This document shows, piece by piece, positions 37,066 to 46,293 of a stretch of 64,000 nt of DNA. The stretch is from the NCBI RefSeq assembly GCF_008933165.1, contig NZ_WBVQ01000003.1:62001-126000 (forward strand), written 5' to 3'. This DNA comes from Phaeocystidibacter marisrubri. GTDB taxonomy: Bacteria; Bacteroidota; Bacteroidia; Flavobacteriales; Schleiferiaceae. Every line of letters starts with the position of its first letter. The first letter of the stretch is position 1. A program made the translations under genes and the position numbers. The notes under the pieces are model-generated. The model ran no database searches, was not told where the DNA came from, and saw only the letters and a program-made list of their open reading frames with translations.

Positions 37066-37893
37066 ATGCTTACAACGAATTCATCTTGGCTAAAGAAAGG
37101 AGCGTGGATTGCCGCTACCGCTTCATTCTTAGTGGTGGCGTGTGAAAAAAACATATTGAATACGGGACCTGTAGAATACGACGAGAAGGCTACCACAGAT
37201 GCGACCATTGCTTCAGTTCCATACGACGATGCCTCCGTAATTGTAGATCTCGCTTATGAGGGCAATTACAATGGCAAGAACAATGATGTCCTTTCTTGCG
37301 CTGTCATCTCTGTGGATACACTGACTTCGGCTTTTCACCGAGTAATCATCGATTTTGGAACAGGTTGTACGGATGCTGCAGGCAATGTGAGAACGGGACA
37401 GATTAAAGCGACCTTCACGGTTCCACGAATTGCGGGAGGTGCAGTAACCGACTTAGAATTTATCAATTACACCTTCAATCAAGTTGAGGTTGCCGGTATT
37501 TATCATCAAGTTTTTACAGGGCTTAATTCATCTAGCCAACCAGAGTGGGCGGTTGATATTGACGGCTATGCAGCTTTTTCTCCTGGTGATACTCTTTTCT
37601 ATGAAAGCACTCGGACGAGAACTTGGATTGATGGTTTTAATCCCTTTAATCCATCTTCTATCAGATTTGCCATAACGGGAGCTGCGAGTGGTCAACGTAC
37701 CGGTCAACCACAATGGATTGCCACAGTGAAAGACGATCTGATTTGGAAGTACGGTTGCCCTTGGTTAGTTGAGGGGAAATACGAAATCAGTGTAGGGAAT
37801 GCGAAAGTTTACGAAGTGGATTTCGGGAATGGTGACTGTGACGACGAAGCTACTGTTTCTGGCAGCGGCGGCTCCATCATCATCCAGTTATAA
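37066..37893 (+). CDS. Unknown lipoprotein
   Basis: 275 residues. The signal region (KKGAWIAATASFLVVAC) has a lipobox cysteine near residue 26, preceded by a polar N-terminus. The mature protein is beta-rich (ISVDTLTSAFHRVIIDFGTG, GQIKATFTVPRIAGGAVTDL, WIATVKDDLIWKYGCPWLVE) and includes paired cysteines. I do not recognise a family, although similar lipoproteins are frequent in Bacteroidota. Convergent with the arginase-family gene; the two stop codons nearly touch. Confidence 0.78.
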   Translation: MLTTNSSWLKKGAWIAATASFLVVACEKNILNTGPVEYDEKATTDATIASVPYDDASVIVDLAYEGNYNGKNNDVLSCAVISVDTLTSAFHRVIIDFGTGCTDAAGNVRTGQIKATFTVPRIAGGAVTDLEFINYTFNQVEVAGIYHQVFTGLNSSSQPEWAVDIDGYAAFSPGDTLFYESTRTRTWIDGFNPFNPSSIRFAITGAASGQRTGQPQWIATVKDDLIWKYGCPWLVEGKYEISVGNAKVYEVDFGNGDCDDEATVSGSGGSIIIQL

Positions 37894-37894
37894 A

Positions 37895-38941
37895 TTAAAT
37901 TCTTCCGTTGTTCTTACCCAAGAGGTTGCACATGCGGTAGAGAATGCGAGCACCTACGTTTGCATCCCAATCGTCGTGCGGGCCTGGAGCAACTTCGTTC
38001 AAATCCATTCCGATAATGGTTCTGCCTGATTCGGAAAGGCGTTCAAACAAATAGAGAACTTCCTCTACATCGAATCCGCCTGCCACAGGAGTGCCAGTGT
38101 TTGGGCAAAGCTTGGGGTCTAGTCCGTCGATATCAAAGCTGATGTACACTTTGGAAGGCAGGTGTTCAATGATCTCTTCTACCTGTTCTTTCCACGTTTT
38201 TCCTTCGAACTTCGCTCGCTTCAAATCGCGATCAAAATAGGTGACCACTCTACCGTTTTGAGCGGCGATAGCATCCACTTCTTCTTCACAATAATCGCGG
38301 ATTCCCACCTGAACCAACTTAGAAATCCGTTCTTCTTTCAGCGCATTGGTCATGATGGATGCATGCGAGTAATCAAATCCTTCATACGCATCTCTCAAAT
38401 CCGCATGAGCATCAATTTGTAGGATTCCAAAACTGCGATGACGTTCTGCTAGCGCTTTGAGGTACCCCAAAGGAGTGCTGTGGTCACCCCCTAAAAGCAC
38501 GACCAATTTATCTTTGTCTAAGTACTCCGACGTGCTCTCCTGAACCCACTTTACCATTTTGTGAGTGGCGTGGTTGATCTTCTCTAGTAGTTCGGCGGTC
38601 TTATTGTCTTCGTGGCCAGTTTCAAGGGCGCCTAAATAGGCAACTGCTTTTTCTCGATACTTGTCGCTCCGCTCTTTCCACTTGGTGTCAATCTTCGCCA
38701 TGTACAATCCCATTTTCCAGGCATCGCGCACGTAGGGATCGTATAAATCCACTTGCTTAGAAGCTTCTAGAACCGCCTCCGGACCAAGGGCTGTTCCTCC
38801 TGAATAACTAACGGTGACTTCCCATGGAACTGGAAAGATGACAACTTCAGCATCTTTTGAATTGAAAGGTAGACCATAAATGCGATCTCCTGTAGCAAGT
38901 CCGTTTGGATCAAACTGAACAATTTTTTCTTCCTTGGTCAT
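37895..38941 (-). CDS. Arginase/agmatinase-family ureohydrolase
   Basis: 348 residues. Binuclear manganese motifs are complete: GGDHS, DAHADLRD and SFDIDGLDP, with a C-terminal GMDLNEVAPGPHDDW. The N-terminal 60 residues (IVQFDPNGLATGDRIYGLPF) are longer than in classic agmatinases. It hydrolyses a guanidino compound to urea or formamide plus an amine; agmatine is the usual assignment for Bacteroidota members of this length, but the substrate is not proven here. Next to unrelated genes. Confidence 0.88.
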   Translation of the reverse strand: MTKEEKIVQFDPNGLATGDRIYGLPFNSKDAEVVIFPVPWEVTVSYSGGTALGPEAVLEASKQVDLYDPYVRDAWKMGLYMAKIDTKWKERSDKYREKAVAYLGALETGHEDNKTAELLEKINHATHKMVKWVQESTSEYLDKDKLVVLLGGDHSTPLGYLKALAERHRSFGILQIDAHADLRDAYEGFDYSHASIMTNALKEERISKLVQVGIRDYCEEEVDAIAAQNGRVVTYFDRDLKRAKFEGKTWKEQVEEIIEHLPSKVYISFDIDGLDPKLCPNTGTPVAGGFDVEEVLYLFERLSESGRTIIGMDLNEVAPGPHDDWDANVGARILYRMCNLLGKNNGRI

Positions 38942-38990
38942 GTAGGTGCAGTTGAATACTACAAAGTTTACACTTTTTGCGACACCAAAG

Positions 38991-41402
38991 TTACTGCGAG
39001 GTTAAAAGACAACCATGGTACCAGTACGCGGTGGAGCCATCGGAAGATAAAGTTTGAATTTCAATCAGATACTGTCCGGGAACAAGAGTTTTGCGATTTT
39101 CGTCGAATCCATCCCAACGAAGTACATCACCTTTAGCGATGAGCACCTCCTTGAGAGGATGGGCAAGTGGCTGACCATCCGCTGTTATGATGTTGAGTGA
39201 ACACGATTTTCCTTCCCATGAGTCGGGTAAATGAATGATGAGCTCATCATAGATGCCATCGTTATTCGGTGAAAATTGAGCGCGTTCCAAGGAGGGTTCA
39301 TCCACTTGAAGAGGGGGGTGAAATCGATAGATACCCGGTGTTGCGTTTCCCGATCCTGTAGAAGTGGACGTCCATGCAGTCTCGCTTGAGGTGAATTGAA
39401 TTCGGCGCAAACTCACACTGGTGTTTTTATCGGTTAGTGGATGGTAGCTGTCCTGTGACCAACGGGTGGAATCGAGCATTGTCCCCTCTGAATTGACGAG
39501 GCATAATCCTCCAATTGATGGTAGGTTCACCATGTTTCCCTTGTAGACGTGCGCTCGTGGATTGGAATGTGCGAAATGCGAGAATAGGGACAGTGGTTGA
39601 TCACAGATTACGGCTGTTTCCCAAGGGCCGAGGAGTGTGCTATTGTCCGTTATGCGTGCAAGGTCTTCGGCACCATTATCCACCGACCATCTCCCTATGT
39701 AAACCTGCTCCAGGTCAATGGTGAAATTTCCAAAATTGACGATTTCAATGAATTCGGGTATGTCGTTTACGGGATCCACTAAGAGTTCAGTGATGCGAAG
39801 ATGATTGGCAATTTCAGGCGCCCCTAAATAAGTTGCAGTGGTGTCAAAAACGAAACCTCCGCAGAAATCTCCATGGAGTTGAACTTGTCCTGTGTCAGAT
39901 ATATGCCAATTTCTTCGGGTGAGATTTGTAGCTATAGAAGGTTGGCCATTCGCGAGCAATTGTAAAAGAGGAAAGGCGAATTGAAGGGTGAATCCCGTAT
40001 CGTTTGCGGCGATGTACTCCAAAGCATTGAGAGGAGCGTACAGGTTGGTTTCTGGCTTATTCTCTAGCCCGGGAGAACCACCATCGGTTCCTGCAGAGGA
40101 CCATGCGCTCTCGGTTTCGCAACTGGGCCTGCTTTCATTTCTTTCAAGGGACCATCCACTTTTATCTTTCCACGATGAACTGTGCCATGATGGATTATAT
40201 TCAACATAATCTATTACCTCGTTCCAATCATCCAGAAGTTCAAGGGTGCCTCCTGAATTGGGCAAGGAGGAGAAGTTCATTACGTAAACGTTGGGCTCAA
40301 GAGGTCCATTTGCGAAGGCCATTTTACCTACAAATGCAGTGTCCGGCAATGGGTATTTCTTTTCATTGATTCGAACCGTCCAGTCTTTCAATGAAACGGA
40401 GTCTGAAGCAAGAGCGTAAAGTTCAAAATACTCATGGGGCCATGGGCTTTCAGTGTTTGCATTGTAGTGAATTTCGGAGAAGTGCACCCATCGGTAAATA
40501 GGACGGACTAGTGTTGTTTGCAGCGTGTCTGCAGGCAGTCCGGCATTGTCTATAAAGGATTCTAAGCTGATTTGATACGTCCCATCAGATGCGCCTGAAT
40601 TTCGTTGTAAGATGAATTCCGAGTTTGAGTTTCTGGAAACCGTCCAGATTATACTTTGATTGTCCACTACAGTGGATGGAAATTGTAGGATGCTTTTGGA
40701 GAACTGAATTTCTAATCGTGTTCTACTCTTCCATTCAACTGCGCTAATTTTAGGGGGAATTGTATCGCGATAAGGAATGCCGCTAACATGAATGTCATCC
40801 CAAAAGACTTTTGTGGCTCTCGTCTTCGTGTATTTGGCTCCTATGCCGAAGCGTTGAGAGGAGAAATGCTGGTCATCGAAAGCAGAATCCGAGTATTCCC
40901 ATGAAGTTGAATCACGTTTGAGATTGAGTGTCCAATAGTGGTTGGGAGAACGCTGGACTTCCCAGAATAGCGTCACTGAGGCGAGATCTAGATAGTCAAC
41001 AGGAGATTGCAGAAGTGTTTGCGATTGTGCACCTGTATTTCGGACGAGTTTCACACGATCAGCAGATTGTCCAGCAACTCGTAATTCTACAGTGTTTCCA
41101 AGGGTGTCATCACACAGTACTAATGTGGCGAAGTTGGCGCTGGAAGGGTTAAAGTCCATCGCGATGTAGCCGCTCCAAATGCCAGTCTTTTCTGCCGTGG
41201 ATGGTGCGTAGATCCAGCTTTCACCAGCATTGGAATCATTGAGTTGAAGTTGTTTGTCTGACGATTGAATAAAGTTGCTTGTGTCACCGCTCCAAGCGGG
41301 ATTTCTGCCTAGGGAATGGTCTGAAAATGAGTCGAACCACGTACCTTGGGCAGAAGTACAAAACGACATTCCCATGCAAGCAACATATACTGATGCTTTC
41401 AT
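38991..41402 (-). CDS. Secreted lamin-tail-domain protein with gliding-type C-terminus
   Basis: 803 residues, signal peptide MKASVYVACMGMSFCTSAQ. An N-terminal LamG-like beta-sandwich (WFDSFSDHSLGRNPAWSGDT) is followed by two lamin-tail domains (HFSEIHYNANTESPW near 310; LRITELLVDPVNDIPEFIEI near 545). The end (ERAQFSPNNDGIYDELIIH ... FDENRKTLVPGQYLIEI) is FlgD-like and close to gliding-motility-associated sorting domains, a second route of T9SS recognition. Probably surface-exposed, of unknown role. Divergent from asd, from which it is separated by 59 bases. Confidence 0.87.
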   Translation of the reverse strand: MKASVYVACMGMSFCTSAQGTWFDSFSDHSLGRNPAWSGDTSNFIQSSDKQLQLNDSNAGESWIYAPSTAEKTGIWSGYIAMDFNPSSANFATLVLCDDTLGNTVELRVAGQSADRVKLVRNTGAQSQTLLQSPVDYLDLASVTLFWEVQRSPNHYWTLNLKRDSTSWEYSDSAFDDQHFSSQRFGIGAKYTKTRATKVFWDDIHVSGIPYRDTIPPKISAVEWKSRTRLEIQFSKSILQFPSTVVDNQSIIWTVSRNSNSEFILQRNSGASDGTYQISLESFIDNAGLPADTLQTTLVRPIYRWVHFSEIHYNANTESPWPHEYFELYALASDSVSLKDWTVRINEKKYPLPDTAFVGKMAFANGPLEPNVYVMNFSSLPNSGGTLELLDDWNEVIDYVEYNPSWHSSSWKDKSGWSLERNESRPSCETESAWSSAGTDGGSPGLENKPETNLYAPLNALEYIAANDTGFTLQFAFPLLQLLANGQPSIATNLTRRNWHISDTGQVQLHGDFCGGFVFDTTATYLGAPEIANHLRITELLVDPVNDIPEFIEIVNFGNFTIDLEQVYIGRWSVDNGAEDLARITDNSTLLGPWETAVICDQPLSLFSHFAHSNPRAHVYKGNMVNLPSIGGLCLVNSEGTMLDSTRWSQDSYHPLTDKNTSVSLRRIQFTSSETAWTSTSTGSGNATPGIYRFHPPLQVDEPSLERAQFSPNNDGIYDELIIHLPDSWEGKSCSLNIITADGQPLAHPLKEVLIAKGDVLRWDGFDENRKTLVPGQYLIEIQTLSSDGSTAYWYHGCLLTSQ

Positions 41403-41424
41403 GTGAAAAATTAATTGGTTTGTT

Positions 41425-41432
41425 TAAATTTG
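41425..41432 (+). promoter_or_regulatory. -7 promoter element of asd
   Basis: TAAATTTG, an exact match to TAnnTTTG, 29 bases before the asd ATG. Confidence 0.45.
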
Positions 41433-41461
41433 CAGCCTAAATTTAAGAAAAAAACAAAACA

Positions 41462-42448
41462 ATGCGAGTAGCCGTAGTTGGAGCCACCGGAATGGTTGGT
41501 GAGGTTATGTTGAAGGTGCTCGAAGAGCGCAATTTTCCCGTTACTGAATTAATCCCTGCGGCCAGTGTTCGGTCGGTAGGTAAAAAGGTAATGTTTAAAG
41601 GGAAAGAAGTTTCCGTGGTTTCGCTTCCAGATGCCGTCGCAGCCAAGCCTGATATCGCACTGTTTTCCGCCGGTGGAGATGTGTCTACTGCTTGGGCTCC
41701 TAAATTTGCTGAAGTAGGTACGCGTGTCATTGACAATAGCTCGGCGTGGAGAATGACCGAGGGCATTCCGCTGGTTGTTCCAGAAATCAATGGCTCTATT
41801 ATTTCTGAGGATGATCGCATTATTGCCAATCCCAATTGTTCGACTATCCAGCTTGTTATGGTGTTGAACCCCCTCCATGAGCGTTATGGAATCACACGTG
41901 TAATTGTGAGTACGTATCAAAGTATTACGGGTACAGGTGTGAAAGCTGTAGAACAACTACAAAATGAGCGTGAGGGCAAGACAGGTCCAATGGCTTACCC
42001 TTATCCCATTGACAAAAACTGTTTGCCACAATGTGATGTCTTTACGGACAATGGTTACACTAAGGAAGAGATGAAACTCACCCGTGAAACCGTGAAAATT
42101 CTTGACGATGATTCTGTATTGGTGTCTGCAACCGCTGTCCGTGTACCCGTTCAGGGTGGTCATTCCGAGAGTGTGAATATTGAGTTCGCTGAGGTGCCAA
42201 GCGTCCCAGAAATCAGAACTATATTAAATGCCACTCCGGGCATAACCCTACAAGATAATCCGGATATCAACCTTTATCCTATGCCTCGTTTTGCAGAAGG
42301 CAAGGACGATACTTTTGTTGGAAGGATTCGTGTGGATTATTCCAATCCAAGAGCGGTGAACTGCTGGATCGTAGCTGACAACCTTCGAAAAGGGGCCGCT
42401 ACCAATGCGGTTCAAATTGCAGAGTACATCTTGGCGCAGGGATGGTAG
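41462..42448 (+). CDS. asd: Aspartate-semialdehyde dehydrogenase
   Basis: 328 residues. The NADP-binding N-terminus is MRVAVVGATGMVGEVMLKVL, the catalytic cysteine is C126 in NPNCSTIQ, and the substrate loop has VPVQGGHSESVNIEF with the conserved histidine. It makes aspartate semialdehyde from aspartyl phosphate, the branch point to lysine/diaminopimelate, methionine and threonine. Single gene. Confidence 0.96.
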   Translation: MRVAVVGATGMVGEVMLKVLEERNFPVTELIPAASVRSVGKKVMFKGKEVSVVSLPDAVAAKPDIALFSAGGDVSTAWAPKFAEVGTRVIDNSSAWRMTEGIPLVVPEINGSIISEDDRIIANPNCSTIQLVMVLNPLHERYGITRVIVSTYQSITGTGVKAVEQLQNEREGKTGPMAYPYPIDKNCLPQCDVFTDNGYTKEEMKLTRETVKILDDDSVLVSATAVRVPVQGGHSESVNIEFAEVPSVPEIRTILNATPGITLQDNPDINLYPMPRFAEGKDDTFVGRIRVDYSNPRAVNCWIVADNLRKGAATNAVQIAEYILAQGW

Positions 42449-42734
42449 TTTGGGGGTGAGTGTTGTAGGTTCATAGTTCTGTGTCTGGGGGAATTCGAAG
42501 TTCGTTCGGAGGACTGACATCATGCACTGAACATTACGTGCAGCCAACAGTTCGATGTTTGAATCATTAAGTTGTAAAGCAGGGCGGGCGTATGCTGCAA
42601 TTGTAAAGTGACATCCGCACTATCCATCTAGTGCATAGTACGTTGTGCATGCCACTCGCCGCCGCAAACTTCTTCCCGTCGTGAAAGGAACCTTTTTCCC
42701 GTTCGTCTCGTTAATAGATTAAGAATAGACGACT
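42449..42734. other. Intergenic region between asd and msrA
   Basis: 286 bases without a supportable gene, RNA or terminator. The one minus-strand frame here is a shadow of asd. Confidence 0.5.
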
Positions 42735-43337
42735 ATGAAATTGAATTCCGTTGTATTTTCACTTACCGCACTGCTGTCCATGGCCTGTGGAAATTCTAGT
42801 TCACACACGTCAGGTACACCAGTTGCAACAACATTGAACACTGAAATGAGTCAGGAAACACAAACCGCCATCTTTGCCTCTGGATGTTTTTGGGGCACGG
42901 AGTATTTTTTAAAGAGACAAGAAGGAGTAATTTCAACTACCGTAGGCTATACCGGAGGTCATGTTGATAATCCTACGTACAAACAGGTGTGTACCAAGGA
43001 GACTGGGCATTACGAAGCGGTGATGGTAGAGTTCGATCCATCTATTGTGAGCTATGAACAACTGACTAAGTGGTTCTTTGAAACCCATGACCCCACTCAA
43101 GCGAATGGTCAGGGACCAGATATTGGTCCTCAGTACCGCTCTGCCATCTTTGTTGCCGATGATAATCAGCGGAGAATTGCCAACGACCTTATTGGCATTC
43201 TCGAAGCCAAGGGAATGGACATTGCCACGGAAGTGAAAGATGCCGTTACATTCTGGCCCGCTGAATTGTATCACCAAGACTACTACGACAATAAGGGGGG
43301 TACTCCATATTGCCACGCGTATAGGAAGTTGTTTTAG
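42735..43337 (+). CDS. msrA: Peptide-methionine (S)-S-oxide reductase, probable lipoprotein
   Basis: 200 residues. Catalytic C51 lies in SGCFWGTEYF; the C-terminal YCHAYRKLF carries a likely resolving cysteine. The N-terminus (MKLNSVVFSLTALLSMACGN) is a lipoprotein signal with cysteine 18, so this copy repairs oxidised methionine outside the cytoplasm. A single MsrA domain, with no MsrB fusion. Confidence 0.92.
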   Translation: MKLNSVVFSLTALLSMACGNSSSHTSGTPVATTLNTEMSQETQTAIFASGCFWGTEYFLKRQEGVISTTVGYTGGHVDNPTYKQVCTKETGHYEAVMVEFDPSIVSYEQLTKWFFETHDPTQANGQGPDIGPQYRSAIFVADDNQRRIANDLIGILEAKGMDIATEVKDAVTFWPAELYHQDYYDNKGGTPYCHAYRKLF

Positions 43338-43412
43338 AAGGAGGGTAGGTGCGAAGTACTGGAACTTCGTACCCGAATTCTTACCTTGCCCTTCCATTAA
43401 GAATATACCATT

Positions 43413-43943
43413 ATGGCAATCAGAGCACCTTTCAATTTCAATAAGTGGCTAGAGGAGAACCGAGATAAGCTCGTTCCACCTGTGGGCAACAAGAACTTAT
43501 ATCCAGAAGGGGAGGATTACATTGTTATGGTGGTGGCTGGGCCAAATGCCCGTAAGGATTATCACTACAATGAAACCGAGGAGTGGTTTTTCCAATTGGA
43601 AGGAGAGATCACCGTTCGCATTCAAGAGGAAGGAAAAGCTCGTGATATCGATTTAGGTCCGGGCGACATGTTCCTATGTCCTGCCGGGATTCCGCACAGC
43701 CCAATGCGAAAGGAAGGTAGTATTGGGTTGGTGGTAGAGCGCGTTAGAAAGGGAACAGATTACAAAGATGGATTGCTTTGGTTCTGTGATAAGTGTAACC
43801 ACAAATTACATGAAACATACTTCCCATTGGTAGATATCGAAACGGACTTCTTACCTCGATTTAAGGAGTACTATTCTTCAGAAGAGTTGCGCACTTGTGA
43901 CAACTGTGGTCACACCATGGAAACCGATCCGCGCTTCGTTTAG
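43413..43943 (+). CDS. nbaC: 3-hydroxyanthranilate 3,4-dioxygenase
   Basis: 176 residues. Cupin iron ligands fall at H51, E57 and H95 (HYNETEEWFF; GIPHSPMR), the positions known in the bacterial enzyme. The C-terminus has the second, rubredoxin-like metal site CDKC (about 127-130) and CDNC (about 164-167) of the bacterial dimeric type. It opens the ring of 3-hydroxyanthranilate to 2-amino-3-carboxymuconate semialdehyde. The next pathway enzyme, ACMSD, is at 49172, so the two are separated by about 5 kb of minus-strand genes. Stop codon overlaps the convergent gene by 4 bases. Confidence 0.95.
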   Translation: MAIRAPFNFNKWLEENRDKLVPPVGNKNLYPEGEDYIVMVVAGPNARKDYHYNETEEWFFQLEGEITVRIQEEGKARDIDLGPGDMFLCPAGIPHSPMRKEGSIGLVVERVRKGTDYKDGLLWFCDKCNHKLHETYFPLVDIETDFLPRFKEYYSSEELRTCDNCGHTMETDPRFV

Positions 43944-44401
43944 GCCCAATGGTCTTCTTTCAATTCAGAATTTTGAGCTAGCCAATTGAGCACTTCTTCC
44001 CTGTCCGTGGTAAATGTGAAATCGTCGTATGCGCCATGGCGAATTGTGATCTTGTGGACATATGATCCCCAAAAGAGCTGAGACCACTTCGACGTGTTCT
44101 CAATCGTATACCATCGAGCTTCTTTGGAAGCTATGCATATTTCTTTTTCTAAGAAGGTCTTGAAGCACAGTTCGTCCTGACGAATAGTGAACTTGGCAAA
44201 AACGTTTTGAAGTGGCTGGATGGTGGCCAGTATCGAGAATATCAAAACGGTTGCCCAAGACATGTCTTGATCTTTCCAAATGAGGTTTGTAAGGCTTGTC
44301 AGTGCTCCCAAAATAGCCACCGTTAGAGGAAAGACGAGTAGGGAAGAAAGTCGAACTGTATTGCGAATGACTACGGTAGAGACTGCGTTGGTTTCGCTCA
44401 T
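43940..44401 (-). CDS. Small membrane protein with PH-like tail
   Basis: 153 residues from the ATG at 44401 (a TTG four codons upstream is possible). Two membrane helices (about 15-40 and 50-70) precede a beta-rich cytoplasmic tail (FTIRQDELCFKTFLEKE, KITIRHGAYDDFTF). No family recognised; the plan resembles the protein at 20139. It begins one base after the stop of the FG-GAP-like gene, so it belongs to the lepB operon. Confidence 0.72.
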   Translation of the reverse strand: MSETNAVSTVVIRNTVRLSSLLVFPLTVAILGALTSLTNLIWKDQDMSWATVLIFSILATIQPLQNVFAKFTIRQDELCFKTFLEKEICIASKEARWYTIENTSKWSQLFWGSYVHKITIRHGAYDDFTFTTDREEVLNWLAQNSELKEDHWA

Positions 44402-44402
44402 T

Positions 44403-46268
44403 TTACTGTTCAATTACTCTTGTACTATACACATCTTGACGGTCGCCAACGGCTCGGAAGACATACATACCGGCTGGCAGGTCTAAATTCAATTCTACAC
44501 GGTCTGTGTCGGTGTACGAAGCTCTGTAGAGAAGTCGGCCATCCACCGCGTGTATTTCGAAATCTAATTGATTGTATTCCCTTGGGAAAGTAAGAGAATA
44601 TATACCATTCCCTGGATTAGGGAATACGTTGAGTTGCGCGATTCCCTGTTCTCTCAAAGAAACGTCTTGGAGTACAATACACGCGGAGGTATCGGAACAA
44701 TTTCCTTTGTTGATAATCACGGCGTAGGTTCCATCTTGAGTGGGGGTGAAGTTTCTATTGATTGCCCCAGGAATGATGTTTTTGTTGACGCAGTTCATCC
44801 ATTGATAGGAAGAGGCGTTGGCTTCGCCGCTGGTAAGTGTTGAATTAGAAACGGCGATTGTTTCGTCGATTTCCGTGATTTCAACACGAATTGAAACTAC
44901 GCTGTCGCAACCGTTAGCGAGGGGATAAAGGAAAGATGCGGTGTCACAAGTGGTGGTGTATTTTGTTCCCATCAACCAAAGTGGACCACAAGATTGCATG
45001 GTGTCTCTTCCCGTTTTTCCATCAGCACAAAAGAGTCGCGCTTCTCCAGTTTGAGGGCCATTTTGATTGGAGTTGATAGAAGATGCAAAGAGTCTCTGTC
45101 CTGTTGAATCGAGCGCCAATCGGTGTCCAAATTTATCGAGAAAATCATGTCCTTTTACAGGAGTGTGAACGAGCGACCATGTTCCGTTACTCACTTCTTC
45201 ATAGATGTACACGCCACCTTGTGAAGATTGGTTGAAAGTTGCGTGAACGTCTGAAGATGCGAGACGATTTCCATCGCGAGAAAGGGAGATGTATGAGCCG
45301 AAGGCCACCGATCCAGTAGGTGGGTTGAGGGTTCCGTTGAGGCTCCAAGAAGTACCATTCCAGTCATAGGTTTTAACCCGACGTTGAACCGAGGCGCTGG
45401 TGTTTAATCGTTCAAAAGATGTAAATGATATTCTATCCCCTGTTATGTCTATGTCTGCCGAATGGCCAAGAGATGTTTGCAATTGAAGCCCTGTAAAAGC
45501 CCCACCTTTTGTTTGCCAAGCGCCGGCCACATATTCGTAGACTTCTACTTCGCCAACAACAGATCCTCCTACCTCTAAAAGAGGGGTGGTAACGATGAAT
45601 TCTGTTCCATCGCCACTGATCTTGAGCGACTCGCCAAATTTGGCATTGGATGCATTTCCGTGAATAGGACTTCCTTTTTGAACATATCCAGCTCCCAAGT
45701 TCTCGTAAACCTTCACATCTCCTGCATAGAGCGTGTTGCCATTCGGCGAGTACTCAGAAGAAATGACAATCACGGATCCGTCTTGGTTCAAGTCAATTCT
45801 CCATCCAAACTGGTCGTTCATGTTGGTGCCGTAAAGCGTGCCAATATTTTGCCATTCCATTCCTGTAAAGGCAAAAATCACCACCATGCCTCTATCTACA
45901 CCTAAATCGTCGTTACCGGGTTCACCAATTGCGATGACATTCCCATCACCAGAGATGGCCACGGACGTTCCCGCTCTTACTCCTGGGCTCGATCCTTCGT
46001 ACTTGGTGTGTAGAGGTTGCCATCTATTTCGATTTGGATTCCATTCTAGAATTCGAACCTCACCTGAATTGTACCAACCGTTGATGTTTGCCGCATGAGC
46101 GCCAATAATGCAACGCTGTCCGTCATTGGAAAGATCTATGGCGTGTCCGAGTTCATCTTGCCCGTCTTTGCCTATCAGAGCTTGTCCAATTTGCGTCCAA
46201 TCCTGCGCTTGTGCAGTAGGAGTGAGGCCGAGTAAAAGGAGGAAAAGTGGTAGTAGTCTTGTAATCAT
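44403..46268 (-). CDS. Secreted FG-GAP-like propeller protein with Cys module and T9SS sorting domain
   Basis: 621 residues from the ATG at 46268 (signal MITRLLPLFLLLLGLTPTAQAQ). About residues 25-390 are repeats of the form ...GHAIDLSNDGQRCIIGA..., ...GWRIDLNQDGSVIVIS..., ...GESLKISGDGTEFIVT..., indicating a seven-bladed propeller like FG-GAP/integrin-alpha proteins. One Cys module follows (CGPLWLMGTKY ... GCDSVVSIRV), shared with the two beta-helix proteins at 21-26 kb, then a sorting domain (NVFPNPGNGIYSLTFPREY). Probably surface-exposed; binding partner unknown. 25 bases downstream of lepB. Confidence 0.87.
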   Translation of the reverse strand: MITRLLPLFLLLLGLTPTAQAQDWTQIGQALIGKDGQDELGHAIDLSNDGQRCIIGAHAANINGWYNSGEVRILEWNPNRNRWQPLHTKYEGSSPGVRAGTSVAISGDGNVIAIGEPGNDDLGVDRGMVVIFAFTGMEWQNIGTLYGTNMNDQFGWRIDLNQDGSVIVISSEYSPNGNTLYAGDVKVYENLGAGYVQKGSPIHGNASNAKFGESLKISGDGTEFIVTTPLLEVGGSVVGEVEVYEYVAGAWQTKGGAFTGLQLQTSLGHSADIDITGDRISFTSFERLNTSASVQRRVKTYDWNGTSWSLNGTLNPPTGSVAFGSYISLSRDGNRLASSDVHATFNQSSQGGVYIYEEVSNGTWSLVHTPVKGHDFLDKFGHRLALDSTGQRLFASSINSNQNGPQTGEARLFCADGKTGRDTMQSCGPLWLMGTKYTTTCDTASFLYPLANGCDSVVSIRVEITEIDETIAVSNSTLTSGEANASSYQWMNCVNKNIIPGAINRNFTPTQDGTYAVIINKGNCSDTSACIVLQDVSLREQGIAQLNVFPNPGNGIYSLTFPREYNQLDFEIHAVDGRLLYRASYTDTDRVELNLDLPAGMYVFRAVGDRQDVYSTRVIEQ

Positions 46269-46293
46269 ACAGAGCGATCGAACAGGGAAGGTA

